DNA from: GWE2-40-63 sp050251815
GTDB taxonomy: Bacteria > Bacteroidota > Bacteroidia > Bacteroidales > SZUA-534
DNA: 64,000 nucleotides
Reading direction: 5' to 3'
Assembly (NCBI GenBank): GCA_050251815.1
Contig: JBFWMB010000002.1
Coordinates: 1 to 64,000 of the forward strand
Shown here in pieces: positions 53,398-61,439 of this stretch. A model generated the notes under the pieces. The model was not told where the DNA came from, searched no databases, and saw only the letters and a list, made by a program, of their open reading frames with translations. Both the position numbers and the translations under genes were made by a program. The first letter of the stretch is position 1. The number at the start of each line of letters is the position of its first letter.

Positions 53398-54111
53398 ATG
53401 ATTAACAAAATTATTTATTCCACAGCTGAAGCCGTTGCCGATATTTTTGATGGGGCAACCATCATGATAAGCGGTTTTGGTGAAGCTGGCAGTCCAATTG
53501 AGTTGATTCATAAGCTTATCGATCATGGAGCAAAAAATTTGACCGTGGTTAGTAACAATACCGGTAGCGGTCATGTTGGACTGGCAGCATTAATCGAGAA
53601 CAAACAGGTAAAAAAAATGATTTGCTCTTTTCCGCGAACAGCTAATTCAACCGTTTTTCCCGAACTTTATAATAAAGGGGCAATTGAATTGGAGCTGGTT
53701 CCCCAGGGAACACTGGCCGAGCGAATACGTGCCGGTGGCGCAGGAATACCAGCTTTTTTTACCCCATCATCGGTAAACACTCCACTGGCCGAAGGCAAAG
53801 AGGTACGCGAATTTAACGGACAGTTGTATGTGATGGAGCACGCCATTAAAGCTGATTTTGCTTTGGTTAAATGCAAGACTGCCGACAGGTATGGAAACCT
53901 TATCTATAATAAAACAGCACGAAACTTTGGACCCATAATGTGTACCGCAGCCCGAACAACCATTGTTCAGGCAAAACACATTGTGGAACCGGGCAACATT
54001 GATCCGGAAACCGTAGTTACACCCGGAATTTTTGTAAACCGCGTGGTGCAGGTAAGCAACCCTGCCGATGAATCGAAACTTGTAGCCGATAACAGGAGGT
54101 ACCCATGGTAA
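53398..54111 (+). CDS. pcaI: 3-oxoacid CoA-transferase subunit A, 3-oxoadipate (PcaI)-like
   Basis: 237 residues. Transfers CoA from succinyl-CoA to a 3-oxo acid, together with subunit B. Motifs are IMISGFGEAGSPIELI (CoA loop), VVSNNTGSGHVGLAAL, KMICSFPRTANSTVFPELY, LVPQGTLAERIRAGGAGI and ARNFGPIM. From memory this reads closer to PcaI (3-oxoadipate) than to AtoD or SCOT. Its end overlaps pcaJ by seven bases. The exact 3-oxo acid is unproven. Confidence 0.85.
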   Translation: MINKIIYSTAEAVADIFDGATIMISGFGEAGSPIELIHKLIDHGAKNLTVVSNNTGSGHVGLAALIENKQVKKMICSFPRTANSTVFPELYNKGAIELELVPQGTLAERIRAGGAGIPAFFTPSSVNTPLAEGKEVREFNGQLYVMEHAIKADFALVKCKTADRYGNLIYNKTARNFGPIMCTAARTTIVQAKHIVEPGNIDPETVVTPGIFVNRVVQVSNPADESKLVADNRRYPW

Positions 54112-54770
54112 CTGAAAAAAACACAACAGGATGGAGCCGCAACGAAATGGCTCAAAAAGTAGCCGCCGATATCCCTGATGGTTCGTATGTGAACCTGGGC
54201 ATTGGCATTCCCGAGCTGGTAGCCGACCACGTTCCGCCAGGCATCGAGGTTATTTATCATACCGAAAACGGTTTGTTGGGAATGGGCCCGGTGCCTGAAA
54301 AAGCGCTGGCTGATCCGGAACTTATAAATGCCGGAAAGAAATGCGTTACCGCAATTCCCGGAGCTTGCTACTTTCATCATGCCGACAGTTTTACCATGAT
54401 ACGCGGCGGGCATCTCGACATTTGCGTGCTGGGTGCGTTGCAGGTTTCAAAAGAAGGCGATTTGGCCAACTGGTCAACCGGGGCACCCGATGCCATCCCC
54501 GCCGTGGGAGGAGCCATGGATTTGGTCGCCGGTGTAAAAAACATCTGGGTAATTACCGAACATAACACTAAGGATGGAAAGTTTAAACTGGTGAACCAAT
54601 GTGCTTTCCCGCTTACCGGAAAACAAGTGGTAAACCGCATTTACACCAACCTGGCCATTATCGATGTAAAAGATAAAAACCTTTACGTTCGCGAAATGGC
54701 TCCCGGTGTTACCTTCGAAGAATTACAGCGACTGACCGAACCCAAACTAATCGACGAATCCGGAAAGTAA
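54105..54770 (+). CDS. pcaJ: 3-oxoacid CoA-transferase subunit B, 3-oxoadipate (PcaJ)-like
   Basis: 221 residues. Catalytic Glu54 in YHTENGLLGMG forms the CoA-thioester intermediate. HHADSFTMIRGGHLDI and AIPAVGGAMDLV resemble PcaJ (HHADSF.., IPAVGGAMDL), where SCOT and AtoA differ as I recall them. A clear AGGAGG Shine-Dalgarno sits at 54094-54099, five bases before the ATG, unusual for Bacteroidota, and the start overlaps the pcaI stop, so translation is coupled. Confidence 0.87.
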   Translation: MVTEKNTTGWSRNEMAQKVAADIPDGSYVNLGIGIPELVADHVPPGIEVIYHTENGLLGMGPVPEKALADPELINAGKKCVTAIPGACYFHHADSFTMIRGGHLDICVLGALQVSKEGDLANWSTGAPDAIPAVGGAMDLVAGVKNIWVITEHNTKDGKFKLVNQCAFPLTGKQVVNRIYTNLAIIDVKDKNLYVREMAPGVTFEELQRLTEPKLIDESGK

Positions 54771-54868
54771 AGGCTCGTAAATCAAAAACCAAATCGTCCG
54801 GGGTTTTAAAACCACAGGACGAAATGTTTAAGGTGGATTATAAAAAAACCAATCCTAATTTTACCATC

Positions 54869-56221
54869 ATGGATACTCAAAATAATACAAACACCAACAA
54901 AAGCCGGGAGTTATATGCTCAGGCTGTAAATGTACTACCCGGTGGCGTAAGTCGAAATACCGTATTTCACAAACCCTACCCGCAATATGCAGCCAAAGCA
55001 AAAGGCTGTTATGTAACCGACGTAGATGGCACCGAACGAATCGACTTTGCCAACAACATGGCTTCGCTCATTCATGGGCACGCCTACCAACCCATTGTGG
55101 ATGCCGTAACCGAGCAGTTGAACCGGGGAACGGCTTATACCCTGGCAACCGAAGCAGAGGTGCGTTTGGCGGAGCATTTGTGTCAGCGTGCACCGGGATT
55201 TGAAAAAGTTCGCTTTATGAATTCCGGAACCGAGGCAGTAATGGCTATGATTAAGGCCTCACGCGCATATACCGGACGACCTAAAATAGCCAAAGCCGAA
55301 GGAGCATACCACGGAACTTATGATTTTGCTGAAGTAAGTCAAACGGCCAATCCAACCAATTGGGGCGACCTGGATAAACCCAATAGTGTAGCCCTGGCGA
55401 ACGGAACTCCCCAGGGTGTGCTAAACGACGTATTAATTTTTCCCTACAACGACATCGAGCGGACGCTACATATATTAAACACACACGCCGATCAGATTGC
55501 CTGTGTAATTATCGATCCGGTGCCGCACCGCGTAGGCTTATTGCGTGCTAACCCCGAATATATTGAGGCGCTGCATCAGTGGACAAGAAAGAATGGGGCT
55601 TTACTGGTTTTTGACGAGGTGGTTACCTTCCGAACCAACTATAGCGGAGCGCAACACGACTACAAAGTAAAACCCGATTTAACGGCGCTTGGAAAAATTA
55701 TCGGTGGAGGATTTCCGGTGGGCGCCCTGGCCGGAAGCACTGAAATTATGAAAGTGCTCGATCCGCGCGAGAACAAGCTTTTGCTTCCGCATTCGGGAAC
55801 TTTTTCGGCCAATCCCATGACCATGACAGCAGGCAAAGTGGCCCTGGAACATTTTAATCAGGATGCGGTGCTAAAGCTGAATGCATTAACACAAAAGGCC
55901 ATTGGACAGATTAAGGAAGCAATCCGCTTGGCCGATGTTCCGGTTTCAATTACCGGGGCAGGTTCTATGTTTCGTATGCATTTAAAGGCAACTCCACCCA
56001 CAACGTATCGCGAAGCTTACCAGAGCAAAGAAGAAGCAGCGCTGATAAACACCCTGCTCGATTACCTGTTTTATCAGGAAAACCTGATTATGATTAACAC
56101 CTGTGCCTGTATGTTTTCAACCGCGTTAACCCAGAAGGAAGTTGACCGATTAAGTCAGGCGCTGTTAAACGGGTTTAAAACCATTAAACCCCAATTGGAA
56201 CAACTGAATAAAAACGCTTAA
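54869..56221 (+). CDS. class III aminotransferase, GSA-aminomutase/beta-transaminase-like
   Basis: About 450 residues from ATG at 54869; a start at 54824 is possible but less likely. PLP fold type I, class III. Landmarks are LPGGVSRNTVF, GTERIDFANNMASLIHGHAYQPIVDAV, RFMNSGTEAVMAMIKASRAYTGR, LLVFDEVVTFRT and the Schiff-base lysine in ALGKIIGGGFPVGALAG (Lys276). The closest well-known relatives are glutamate-1-semialdehyde aminomutase and beta-amino-acid (beta-phenylalanine type) transaminases; the hemL operon context is absent. Placed between CoA-transferase and thiolase genes, it most likely turns a 3-amino acid into the 3-oxo acid. Confidence 0.82.
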   Translation: MDTQNNTNTNKSRELYAQAVNVLPGGVSRNTVFHKPYPQYAAKAKGCYVTDVDGTERIDFANNMASLIHGHAYQPIVDAVTEQLNRGTAYTLATEAEVRLAEHLCQRAPGFEKVRFMNSGTEAVMAMIKASRAYTGRPKIAKAEGAYHGTYDFAEVSQTANPTNWGDLDKPNSVALANGTPQGVLNDVLIFPYNDIERTLHILNTHADQIACVIIDPVPHRVGLLRANPEYIEALHQWTRKNGALLVFDEVVTFRTNYSGAQHDYKVKPDLTALGKIIGGGFPVGALAGSTEIMKVLDPRENKLLLPHSGTFSANPMTMTAGKVALEHFNQDAVLKLNALTQKAIGQIKEAIRLADVPVSITGAGSMFRMHLKATPPTTYREAYQSKEEAALINTLLDYLFYQENLIMINTCACMFSTALTQKEVDRLSQALLNGFKTIKPQLEQLNKNA

Positions 56222-56225
56222 TGTT

Positions 56226-57428
56226 ATGACTGAAGTTTATATTTGTGATGCTGTTAGAACTCCCGTTGGCCGCTATGGCGGGGTACTTTCAGCGGTGCGA
56301 ACCGATGATTTGGCCGCCATTCCCCTTCGCGTTTTGATGGAACGCTACCCGCAGATTGATTGGAACGATGTAGATGATGTGCTGTTGGGTTGTGCCAATC
56401 AGGCGGGTGAAGATAACCGTAACGTGGCTCGGATGGCCTTGCTATTGGCCGGCCTTCCGGTAACGGTTCCCGGAGCAACCATAAATCGGCTGTGCGGTTC
56501 AGGAATGGATGCCGTTGGAACAGCCGCCCGTGCCATTCAAGCCGGTGAAGCCGAGCTTATAATTGCCGGTGGGGTCGAAAGCATGTCGCGTTCTCCCTTT
56601 GTTATTGGCAAAGCCGATGGCGCTTATGGACGTAACCAGCAGATGTACGATACCACCATGGGCTGGCGCTTTATAAACAAAGCCCTGGATAAAATGTACG
56701 GTACCGAGGGCATGATACAAACAGCTGAGAATATTGCAAAGGAATTCCATATCAGCCGCGATGATCAGGATAAGTTTGCCTTATGGAGCCAGGAAAAGGC
56801 AAATAAGGCACAACAGAACAATGGATTTCAATCCGAATTGATTCCGGTAAGCATTCCGCAGCGCAAGGGTGATCCTGTAATTGTTAGCGTTGACGAGCAT
56901 CCCCGCGCTACAACCCTGGAAAAACTGGCCGCGCTGAAACCGGTTACGGGAGCCGATGGAACAGTTACTGCCGGCAACGCGTCGGGAATAAACGATGGGG
57001 CTGCTGCTTTAATTATTGCATCGGCCAAAGCAGTAAAGAAATACAATTTGGTTCCCAAAGCCCGAATATTAGGAATGAAAGCGGCCGGAGTTCCTCCGCG
57101 CATAATGGGTATGGGTCCTGTGCCTGCCACACAAAAGTTGTTGAAACATTTAGGGCTTTCGCTGAACGACATCGATTTGATTGAACTAAACGAAGCTTTT
57201 GCGGCTCAATCTCTGGGTTGTAGCCGAGAATTGGGTCTGGCCGATAACGATCCGCGCATCAATCCCTTAGGCGGAGCCATTGCCCTGGGACATCCGCTGG
57301 GAATGAGCGGTGCGCGCTTGCTTACTACGGCTACGCATCAGCTACAGCAAAACACAGCCAAAAGGGCGCTGTGTACCATGTGCATTGGTGTAGGCCAGGG
57401 AATAGCCATGGTACTTGAAAAAGTATAA
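56226..57428 (+). CDS. pcaF: 3-oxoadipyl-CoA thiolase (PcaF)-like
   Basis: 400 residues. Cleaves a 3-oxoacyl-CoA with CoA to acetyl-CoA and a shortened acyl-CoA. Active-site Cys90 in NRLCGSGMDA, His in NEAFAAQSL region and GGAIALGHPLGMSGARL, and second Cys in CIGVGQG. The block GCANQAGEDNRNVARMALLLAG and the IKLCGSGMDA-type loop are PcaF-like, not typical of AtoB. It starts 4 bases after the aminotransferase stop, so it is in the same transcript. Confidence 0.88.
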   Translation: MTEVYICDAVRTPVGRYGGVLSAVRTDDLAAIPLRVLMERYPQIDWNDVDDVLLGCANQAGEDNRNVARMALLLAGLPVTVPGATINRLCGSGMDAVGTAARAIQAGEAELIIAGGVESMSRSPFVIGKADGAYGRNQQMYDTTMGWRFINKALDKMYGTEGMIQTAENIAKEFHISRDDQDKFALWSQEKANKAQQNNGFQSELIPVSIPQRKGDPVIVSVDEHPRATTLEKLAALKPVTGADGTVTAGNASGINDGAAALIIASAKAVKKYNLVPKARILGMKAAGVPPRIMGMGPVPATQKLLKHLGLSLNDIDLIELNEAFAAQSLGCSRELGLADNDPRINPLGGAIALGHPLGMSGARLLTTATHQLQQNTAKRALCTMCIGVGQGIAMVLEKV

Positions 57429-57443
57429 CTTCATACTGAAATA

Positions 57444-57499
57444 GCCATCCGGGTAAAGGAATGGTTGCAGGGTATTGACCTGTTCTTTGCCCGGATGGC
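57444..57499. terminator. large hairpin after the thiolase gene
   Basis: Fifteen bases (57444-57458) pair with 57485-57499 with one T-G pair; the 26-base loop has an inner CAGG/CCTG stem. No T-run follows, so it may be a weak terminator, an mRNA-end protector or a repeat remnant. It closes the aminomutase-thiolase group. Confidence 0.5.
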
Positions 57500-57610
57500 A
57501 TTCTTAACAGAAGCAAACTTTTCCGGCTTTAAGCCAGGTGAGAGGTTTGCTTGCTGTTTTATGGGATGAATCTTAAACCAATTCCATACCTTTTTATCCA
57601 CAATTAATCG

Positions 57611-57618
57611 TATTTTTG
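57611..57618 (+). promoter_or_regulatory. -7 box upstream of sufS
   Basis: TATTTTTG at 57611-57618, 24 bases before the sufS start; no clear TTTG was seen at the -33 position, so the site is tentative. Confidence 0.35.
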
Positions 57619-57642
57619 TGGCCGTAATTGAGAGGTTTACTT

Positions 57643-58863
57643 ATGGCTTTAACTATTGATAAAATACGGGAAGACTTTCCCATCCTTAAAGAAACGGTTT
57701 ATAACAAACCCCTGGTTTATTTAGATAACGCGGCCACCACCCAAAAACCCCAGGTGGTGCTCGATAAGCTGCTGGAGGTTTATACAAAATATAACGCCAA
57801 CATTCACCGGGGGGTGCATTATTTAAGCAACAAAGCAACCACCGAAACGGAGAATGCCCGGCTTACCGTGCAAAAATTTATCAATGCCCGGCATAGTCAT
57901 GAGGTAATTTTTGCCCGGGGGGCTACCGAAGGCATTAACCTGGTGGCTCATTCGTTTGGTGAAACGTTTATCCATGCGGGCGACGAAATTATTGTGTCGG
58001 AAATGGAACACCATTCCAACCTGGTTCCCTGGCAAATGGTGGCTGAAAAGCGGGGAGCCCGCGTAGTAAAATGGCCTTTTAATCAGGCCGGAGAGTTGGA
58101 ACTGAATCAGCTGGGAAAATTAATTAGCGACAAAACCCGGATCATTGCAGTAAACCACGTGAGTAATTCGCTGGGAACCATCAATCCCGTGAAGGAAATT
58201 GTGACATTGGCGCACCAGCACAGTATTGTGGTGATGATTGACGGAGCACAGGCGGTACAGCATTTAAAGGTGGATGTGCAGGAACTCGATTGCGATTTCT
58301 ATGTGTTCTCAGGCCATAAAATTTATGGGCCCACAGGCATTGGGGTGGTTTACGGTAAGGAACACTGGCTTAACCGGATGCCTCCGTATCAGGGTGGTGG
58401 CGAGATGATTGAAAGCGTGAGCTTTGAAAAAACAACCTACAATCAATTGCCCTTTAAGTTTGAAGCGGGAACACCCAATTATGCCGATTCCATTGCCTTG
58501 GCTACGGCCATCGATTATTTGACGGCGCTGGGTTTAGATGACATTGCAACTTACGAAAAGGAACTACTGGATTACGCCGAAGCCAAACTATTGACTATTC
58601 CCGGGCTCGAAATTGTGGGAACCGCCAAAAAGAAAACCAGTGTCATTTCCTTTAATATAAAGGGCCTTCACGCCTACGATGTGGGAACCTTGTTGGATAA
58701 AATGGGCATTGCGGTGCGCACCGGAACACACTGTACCGAGCCGGTAATGATTCATTACGGTATTTCGGGAACTGTACGGGCCAGTTTTGCGTTTTACAAT
58801 ACCCGCGATGAAGTGGACCAATTGCATCAGGGACTTTTAAAAGTGATTGAACTGTTTGCCTGA
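57643..58863 (+). CDS. sufS: cysteine desulfurase SufS
   Basis: 406 residues from ATG at 57643 (a TTG at 57628 is less likely). PLP enzyme that takes sulfur from cysteine for Fe-S clusters. PLP lysine Lys226 in FSGHKIYGPTGIG; the catalytic Cys364 in RTGTHCTEPVM, in the group II position. EMEHHSNLVPWQM, DGAQAVQHLKVDVQ and FEAGTPNYADSIAL are family blocks. It is followed by sufE and the sufT-like gene, but lies 16 kb from sufBCD. Confidence 0.95.
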   Translation: MALTIDKIREDFPILKETVYNKPLVYLDNAATTQKPQVVLDKLLEVYTKYNANIHRGVHYLSNKATTETENARLTVQKFINARHSHEVIFARGATEGINLVAHSFGETFIHAGDEIIVSEMEHHSNLVPWQMVAEKRGARVVKWPFNQAGELELNQLGKLISDKTRIIAVNHVSNSLGTINPVKEIVTLAHQHSIVVMIDGAQAVQHLKVDVQELDCDFYVFSGHKIYGPTGIGVVYGKEHWLNRMPPYQGGGEMIESVSFEKTTYNQLPFKFEAGTPNYADSIALATAIDYLTALGLDDIATYEKELLDYAEAKLLTIPGLEIVGTAKKKTSVISFNIKGLHAYDVGTLLDKMGIAVRTGTHCTEPVMIHYGISGTVRASFAFYNTRDEVDQLHQGLLKVIELFA

Positions 58864-58874
58864 GGATGCAGGAT

Positions 58875-58939
58875 AGTCACCCGACGACTATCTTAACACA
58901 ACATACAAAAAGTTACAACGAACAAGTCGTCGGGTGACT
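58875..58939. repeat. 15-bp perfect inverted repeat between sufS and sufE
   Basis: AGTCACCCGACGACT (58875-58889) and its exact complement (58925-58939) flank 35 bases. It fills most of the 99-base sufS-sufE gap. GC-rich arms in AT-rich surroundings suggest a REP- or MITE-like repeat. As RNA it would form a strong hairpin inside the transcript. Confidence 0.8.
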
Positions 58940-58962
58940 TGTATTCAGAGAAACCGTGTTTT

Positions 58963-59391
58963 ATGAGCGAATTAGATAAAAGACAAGAATCGGTAATAGA
59001 AGAATTCAGCGTATTCGACGACTGGATGGACAAGTACTCGTACCTGATTGATTTAGGCAAGGAACTGACTCCGGTATCGGACAAAATAAAAAACGAGCAA
59101 ACCCTGATTAAGGGTTGTCAGAGCAAAGTATGGCTCGATGCCGAGCTGGAAGACGGAAAAGTAATCTTTACTGCCGACAGCGATGCCATTATTACCAAAG
59201 GAATTGTGGCCCTGTTGGTGCGGGTGATGTCGGGGCTGAAACCCGAAGAAATTATGAATGGGGAGTTGTACTTTATCGACCGGATTGGACTGCATGAGAA
59301 CCTGTCGCCGACCCGCTCGAATGGTTTGGTGGCCATGGTTAAACAAATGAAAATGTATGCCCTGGCCTATCACACCAAAATGAACAGTTAA
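58963..59391 (+). CDS. sufE: Fe-S assembly sulfur acceptor SufE
   Basis: 142 residues from ATG at 58963 (frame open back to 58939). Accepts persulfide from SufS and passes it to SufBCD. The active Cys52 is in IKGCQSKVW, and ITKGIVALLVRVMSG and EIMNGELYFIDRIGLHENLSPTRSNG are SufE blocks. The inverted repeat at 58875-58939 lies just upstream. Confidence 0.94.
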   Translation: MSELDKRQESVIEEFSVFDDWMDKYSYLIDLGKELTPVSDKIKNEQTLIKGCQSKVWLDAELEDGKVIFTADSDAIITKGIVALLVRVMSGLKPEEIMNGELYFIDRIGLHENLSPTRSNGLVAMVKQMKMYALAYHTKMNS

Positions 59392-59423
59392 CCAGCCGTG
59401 TTGTTTAGTTAGTGCTTCCCTCA

Positions 59424-59510
59424 CGGGGAATGCGTCGGTTGCTGAAGCATGACAAACCCTTCCTTAAGGAAGGAGCCCGCCAATACGGGTGAAGGGAAAA
59501 AATAGGAATC
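59424..59510. repeat. palindrome-rich spacer between sufE and sufT-like gene
   Basis: The 165-base gap contains the perfect 16-base palindrome CCTTCCTTAAGGAAGG at 59458-59473, followed by GCCCGCCAATACGGGTGAAGGG with further self-complementarity. This looks like a dispersed intergenic repeat type often seen in Bacteroidota, not a gene. Confidence 0.55.
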
Positions 59511-59556
59511 AAACGAGATTGATTTATTGGAGATGAAAATTTAAAACATTACAACC

Positions 59557-59862
59557 ATGACACAAGAATTAGAGGATATTTTGGTTGCCGAATTGCAAAC
59601 CATATACGACCCGGAGATTCCGGTTAATATTTACGATCTGGGTTTAATCTACAACCTGAAAGAGGAAGATGGTATACTCGACGTGGAGATGACCCTGACA
59701 GCTCCCGGTTGTCCGGTGGCCGACAGCATTATGGCCGAGGTAAAACAAAAAATGGAAGGCGTGGAGGGCATTAAAGAAGCCCGTATCGACCTGGTGTTCG
59801 ATCCCCCCTGGACCATGGACATGATGACTGAGGAGGCTAAATTGGAACTGGGCATGCTTTAG
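59557..59862 (+). CDS. sufT: SufT-like DUF59 iron-sulfur assembly factor
   Basis: 101 residues. DUF59/MIP18 fold: LQTIYDPEIPVNIYDLGLIYNL, DVEMTLTAPGCPVADSIMAEV and LVFDPPWTMDMMTEEAK. The Cys in TAPGCPVAD is the family's key residue. Proteins of this kind help to deliver Fe-S clusters to targets. Location after sufS-sufE supports that role; the exact target is unknown. Confidence 0.9.
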   Translation: MTQELEDILVAELQTIYDPEIPVNIYDLGLIYNLKEEDGILDVEMTLTAPGCPVADSIMAEVKQKMEGVEGIKEARIDLVFDPPWTMDMMTEEAKLELGML

Positions 59863-60021
59863 CCTTTGGTACGCAGGGTACAGCATCTTGGGTTAAAAAT
59901 ATTTCAGCGCTGAACAGCAGCTATTTTTTATTTGCTTACAAATAATTAAATTGCAGCTCATTTTAACCAAAATGCTGTTTTAATACTATTGTTTTATAGT
60001 TCAACAACTAACCCATCGTTT

Positions 60022-61335
60022 ATGAAAACGTTTAAAGTACCCCTGCTTGCCGGATTGGTATTTCTGCTATTGCCCTCATGTGCCACCATTTTTTTGGGAA
60101 GTCACCAAAATGTAACGGTGCAATCGGAACCCCCTGGAGCCGAATTATACGTGAACGGTAAAAACACCTACCAAAAAACACCCACCACGATAAGTGTGAA
60201 GCGTCGTGTAGCCGCCTCGCAAAACAACCGCCAAAACGAACAGGTATATGTGTTGCGGAAAGAGGGCTATCACGAAACCGAATACCACGACATGTCGACC
60301 TTTCACTGGCTGGCCGGCGTCGATTTTCTGTATTATGTGGTGCCGGGCCTTGTTGATGTGGCCGTAGGTGCCAACCGAAAATATCAGGACCAGGTTTTCG
60401 TTAAGATGAGCCCCGTTGGCGGGACTGTCATTCAGGAACGGCTCGTAACCAAGGTCGATACCGTGGTGCAACAGCAGATAGTATATGTTACCACAGGAGG
60501 GGCGGGCCAACCGGCCTATCTCTTTCAAAAGAACTCCGATGTGGATAAAAACATTCCCGTTTCGCCCCGGCAATACACGCATCGTTATGCTTTAATTATT
60601 GGTAACGAAGATTACAGCTCGCACCAGCTCGATTTGTCGAGCGAAGTGAATGTGGACTTTGCCCGCAACGATGCCAGTGCCTTTAAGGAATATGCGCTAA
60701 GCGTTCTGGGCATCCCTGAGGAGAATATCATCTTTATGCTCGATGCCACCACCGGGCGTATGCGCCAGGGCATCGACAAAGCCAGTAAAATTATCAAAGC
60801 CACCAACGGAAAGGCCGAGTTTTTTGTGTATTACGCCGGCCACGGCCTGCCCGACGAACAAACCAAAGAACCTTTTATTATGCCGGTTGATGTGAGCGGA
60901 AAGAATGCCTACGATGGCATTGCACTGAAAGATATGTATGCCCAACTGACCGAATTTCCATCAAAAAGGGTTACTGTATTTATCGACGCCTGTTTCTCGG
61001 GTGGTGCACGAAACCAGGGCCTTTTGGCTGCACGCGGGGTGAAAATTAATCCCAAAGAGAGCCCCCTGGGTGGGAACCTGGTGGTATTTAGCGCCAGCAG
61101 CAGCGAGCAGTCGTCGTTGCCTTACAAACAACAGGAACACGGTATGTTTACCTATTACCTGCTGAAAAAAATGCAACAAAGTAAGGGCGATGTGAGTTAT
61201 AAGCAGCTTTCCGATTTTGTTATCGAGAATGTGTCGTTGCGCTCGGTGTTGATTAATGACAAGGAACAGAATCCCAAAGTGAGCACCAGTACCGGCAGTC
61301 AAAGCCAGTGGACCAATTGGAAGCTGAATGAGTAG
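60022..61335 (+). CDS. PEGA-caspase (orthocaspase-like) lipoprotein, copy 2
   Basis: 437 residues from ATG at 60022 (frame open back to 59989). Signal peptide with lipobox LLPSCAT; PEGA-like domain with VTVQSEPPGAELYVNGKNTYQKTP; caspase domain from about residue 185 (YALIIGNEDY). Dyad His in YYAGHGLP near 273 and Cys in IDACFSGG near 323. Same order, spacing and many identical blocks (ALIIGNE, DARL/DASA, LGIPxENIIF) as the gene at 8025, so these are paralogues 52 kb apart. Substrates unknown. Confidence 0.87.
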   Translation: MKTFKVPLLAGLVFLLLPSCATIFLGSHQNVTVQSEPPGAELYVNGKNTYQKTPTTISVKRRVAASQNNRQNEQVYVLRKEGYHETEYHDMSTFHWLAGVDFLYYVVPGLVDVAVGANRKYQDQVFVKMSPVGGTVIQERLVTKVDTVVQQQIVYVTTGGAGQPAYLFQKNSDVDKNIPVSPRQYTHRYALIIGNEDYSSHQLDLSSEVNVDFARNDASAFKEYALSVLGIPEENIIFMLDATTGRMRQGIDKASKIIKATNGKAEFFVYYAGHGLPDEQTKEPFIMPVDVSGKNAYDGIALKDMYAQLTEFPSKRVTVFIDACFSGGARNQGLLAARGVKINPKESPLGGNLVVFSASSSEQSSLPYKQQEHGMFTYYLLKKMQQSKGDVSYKQLSDFVIENVSLRSVLINDKEQNPKVSTSTGSQSQWTNWKLNE

Positions 61336-61439
61336 CGTTTGAGACTTAAGACACAAGACTTATAACCAGAGACAAAAGACTCAAGACAGAGAGTTGCAGT
61401 CCCCAGGCTCCAGTTCACAGAAGATAGTTAGCGGGCAAT

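Noticed and set aside
51705..57428. Classical lysine fermentation cluster
   Set aside because: No lysine 5,6-aminomutase, dehydrogenase, cleavage enzyme or ammonia lyase gene is present, and the lysine-binding residues of the aminomutase are replaced.
51705..57428. Acetoacetate (ato) operon interpretation
   Set aside because: Possible, but the CoA-transferase and thiolase blocks read more like PcaI/PcaJ/PcaF, and an aminomutase and transaminase would have no role in acetoacetate use.
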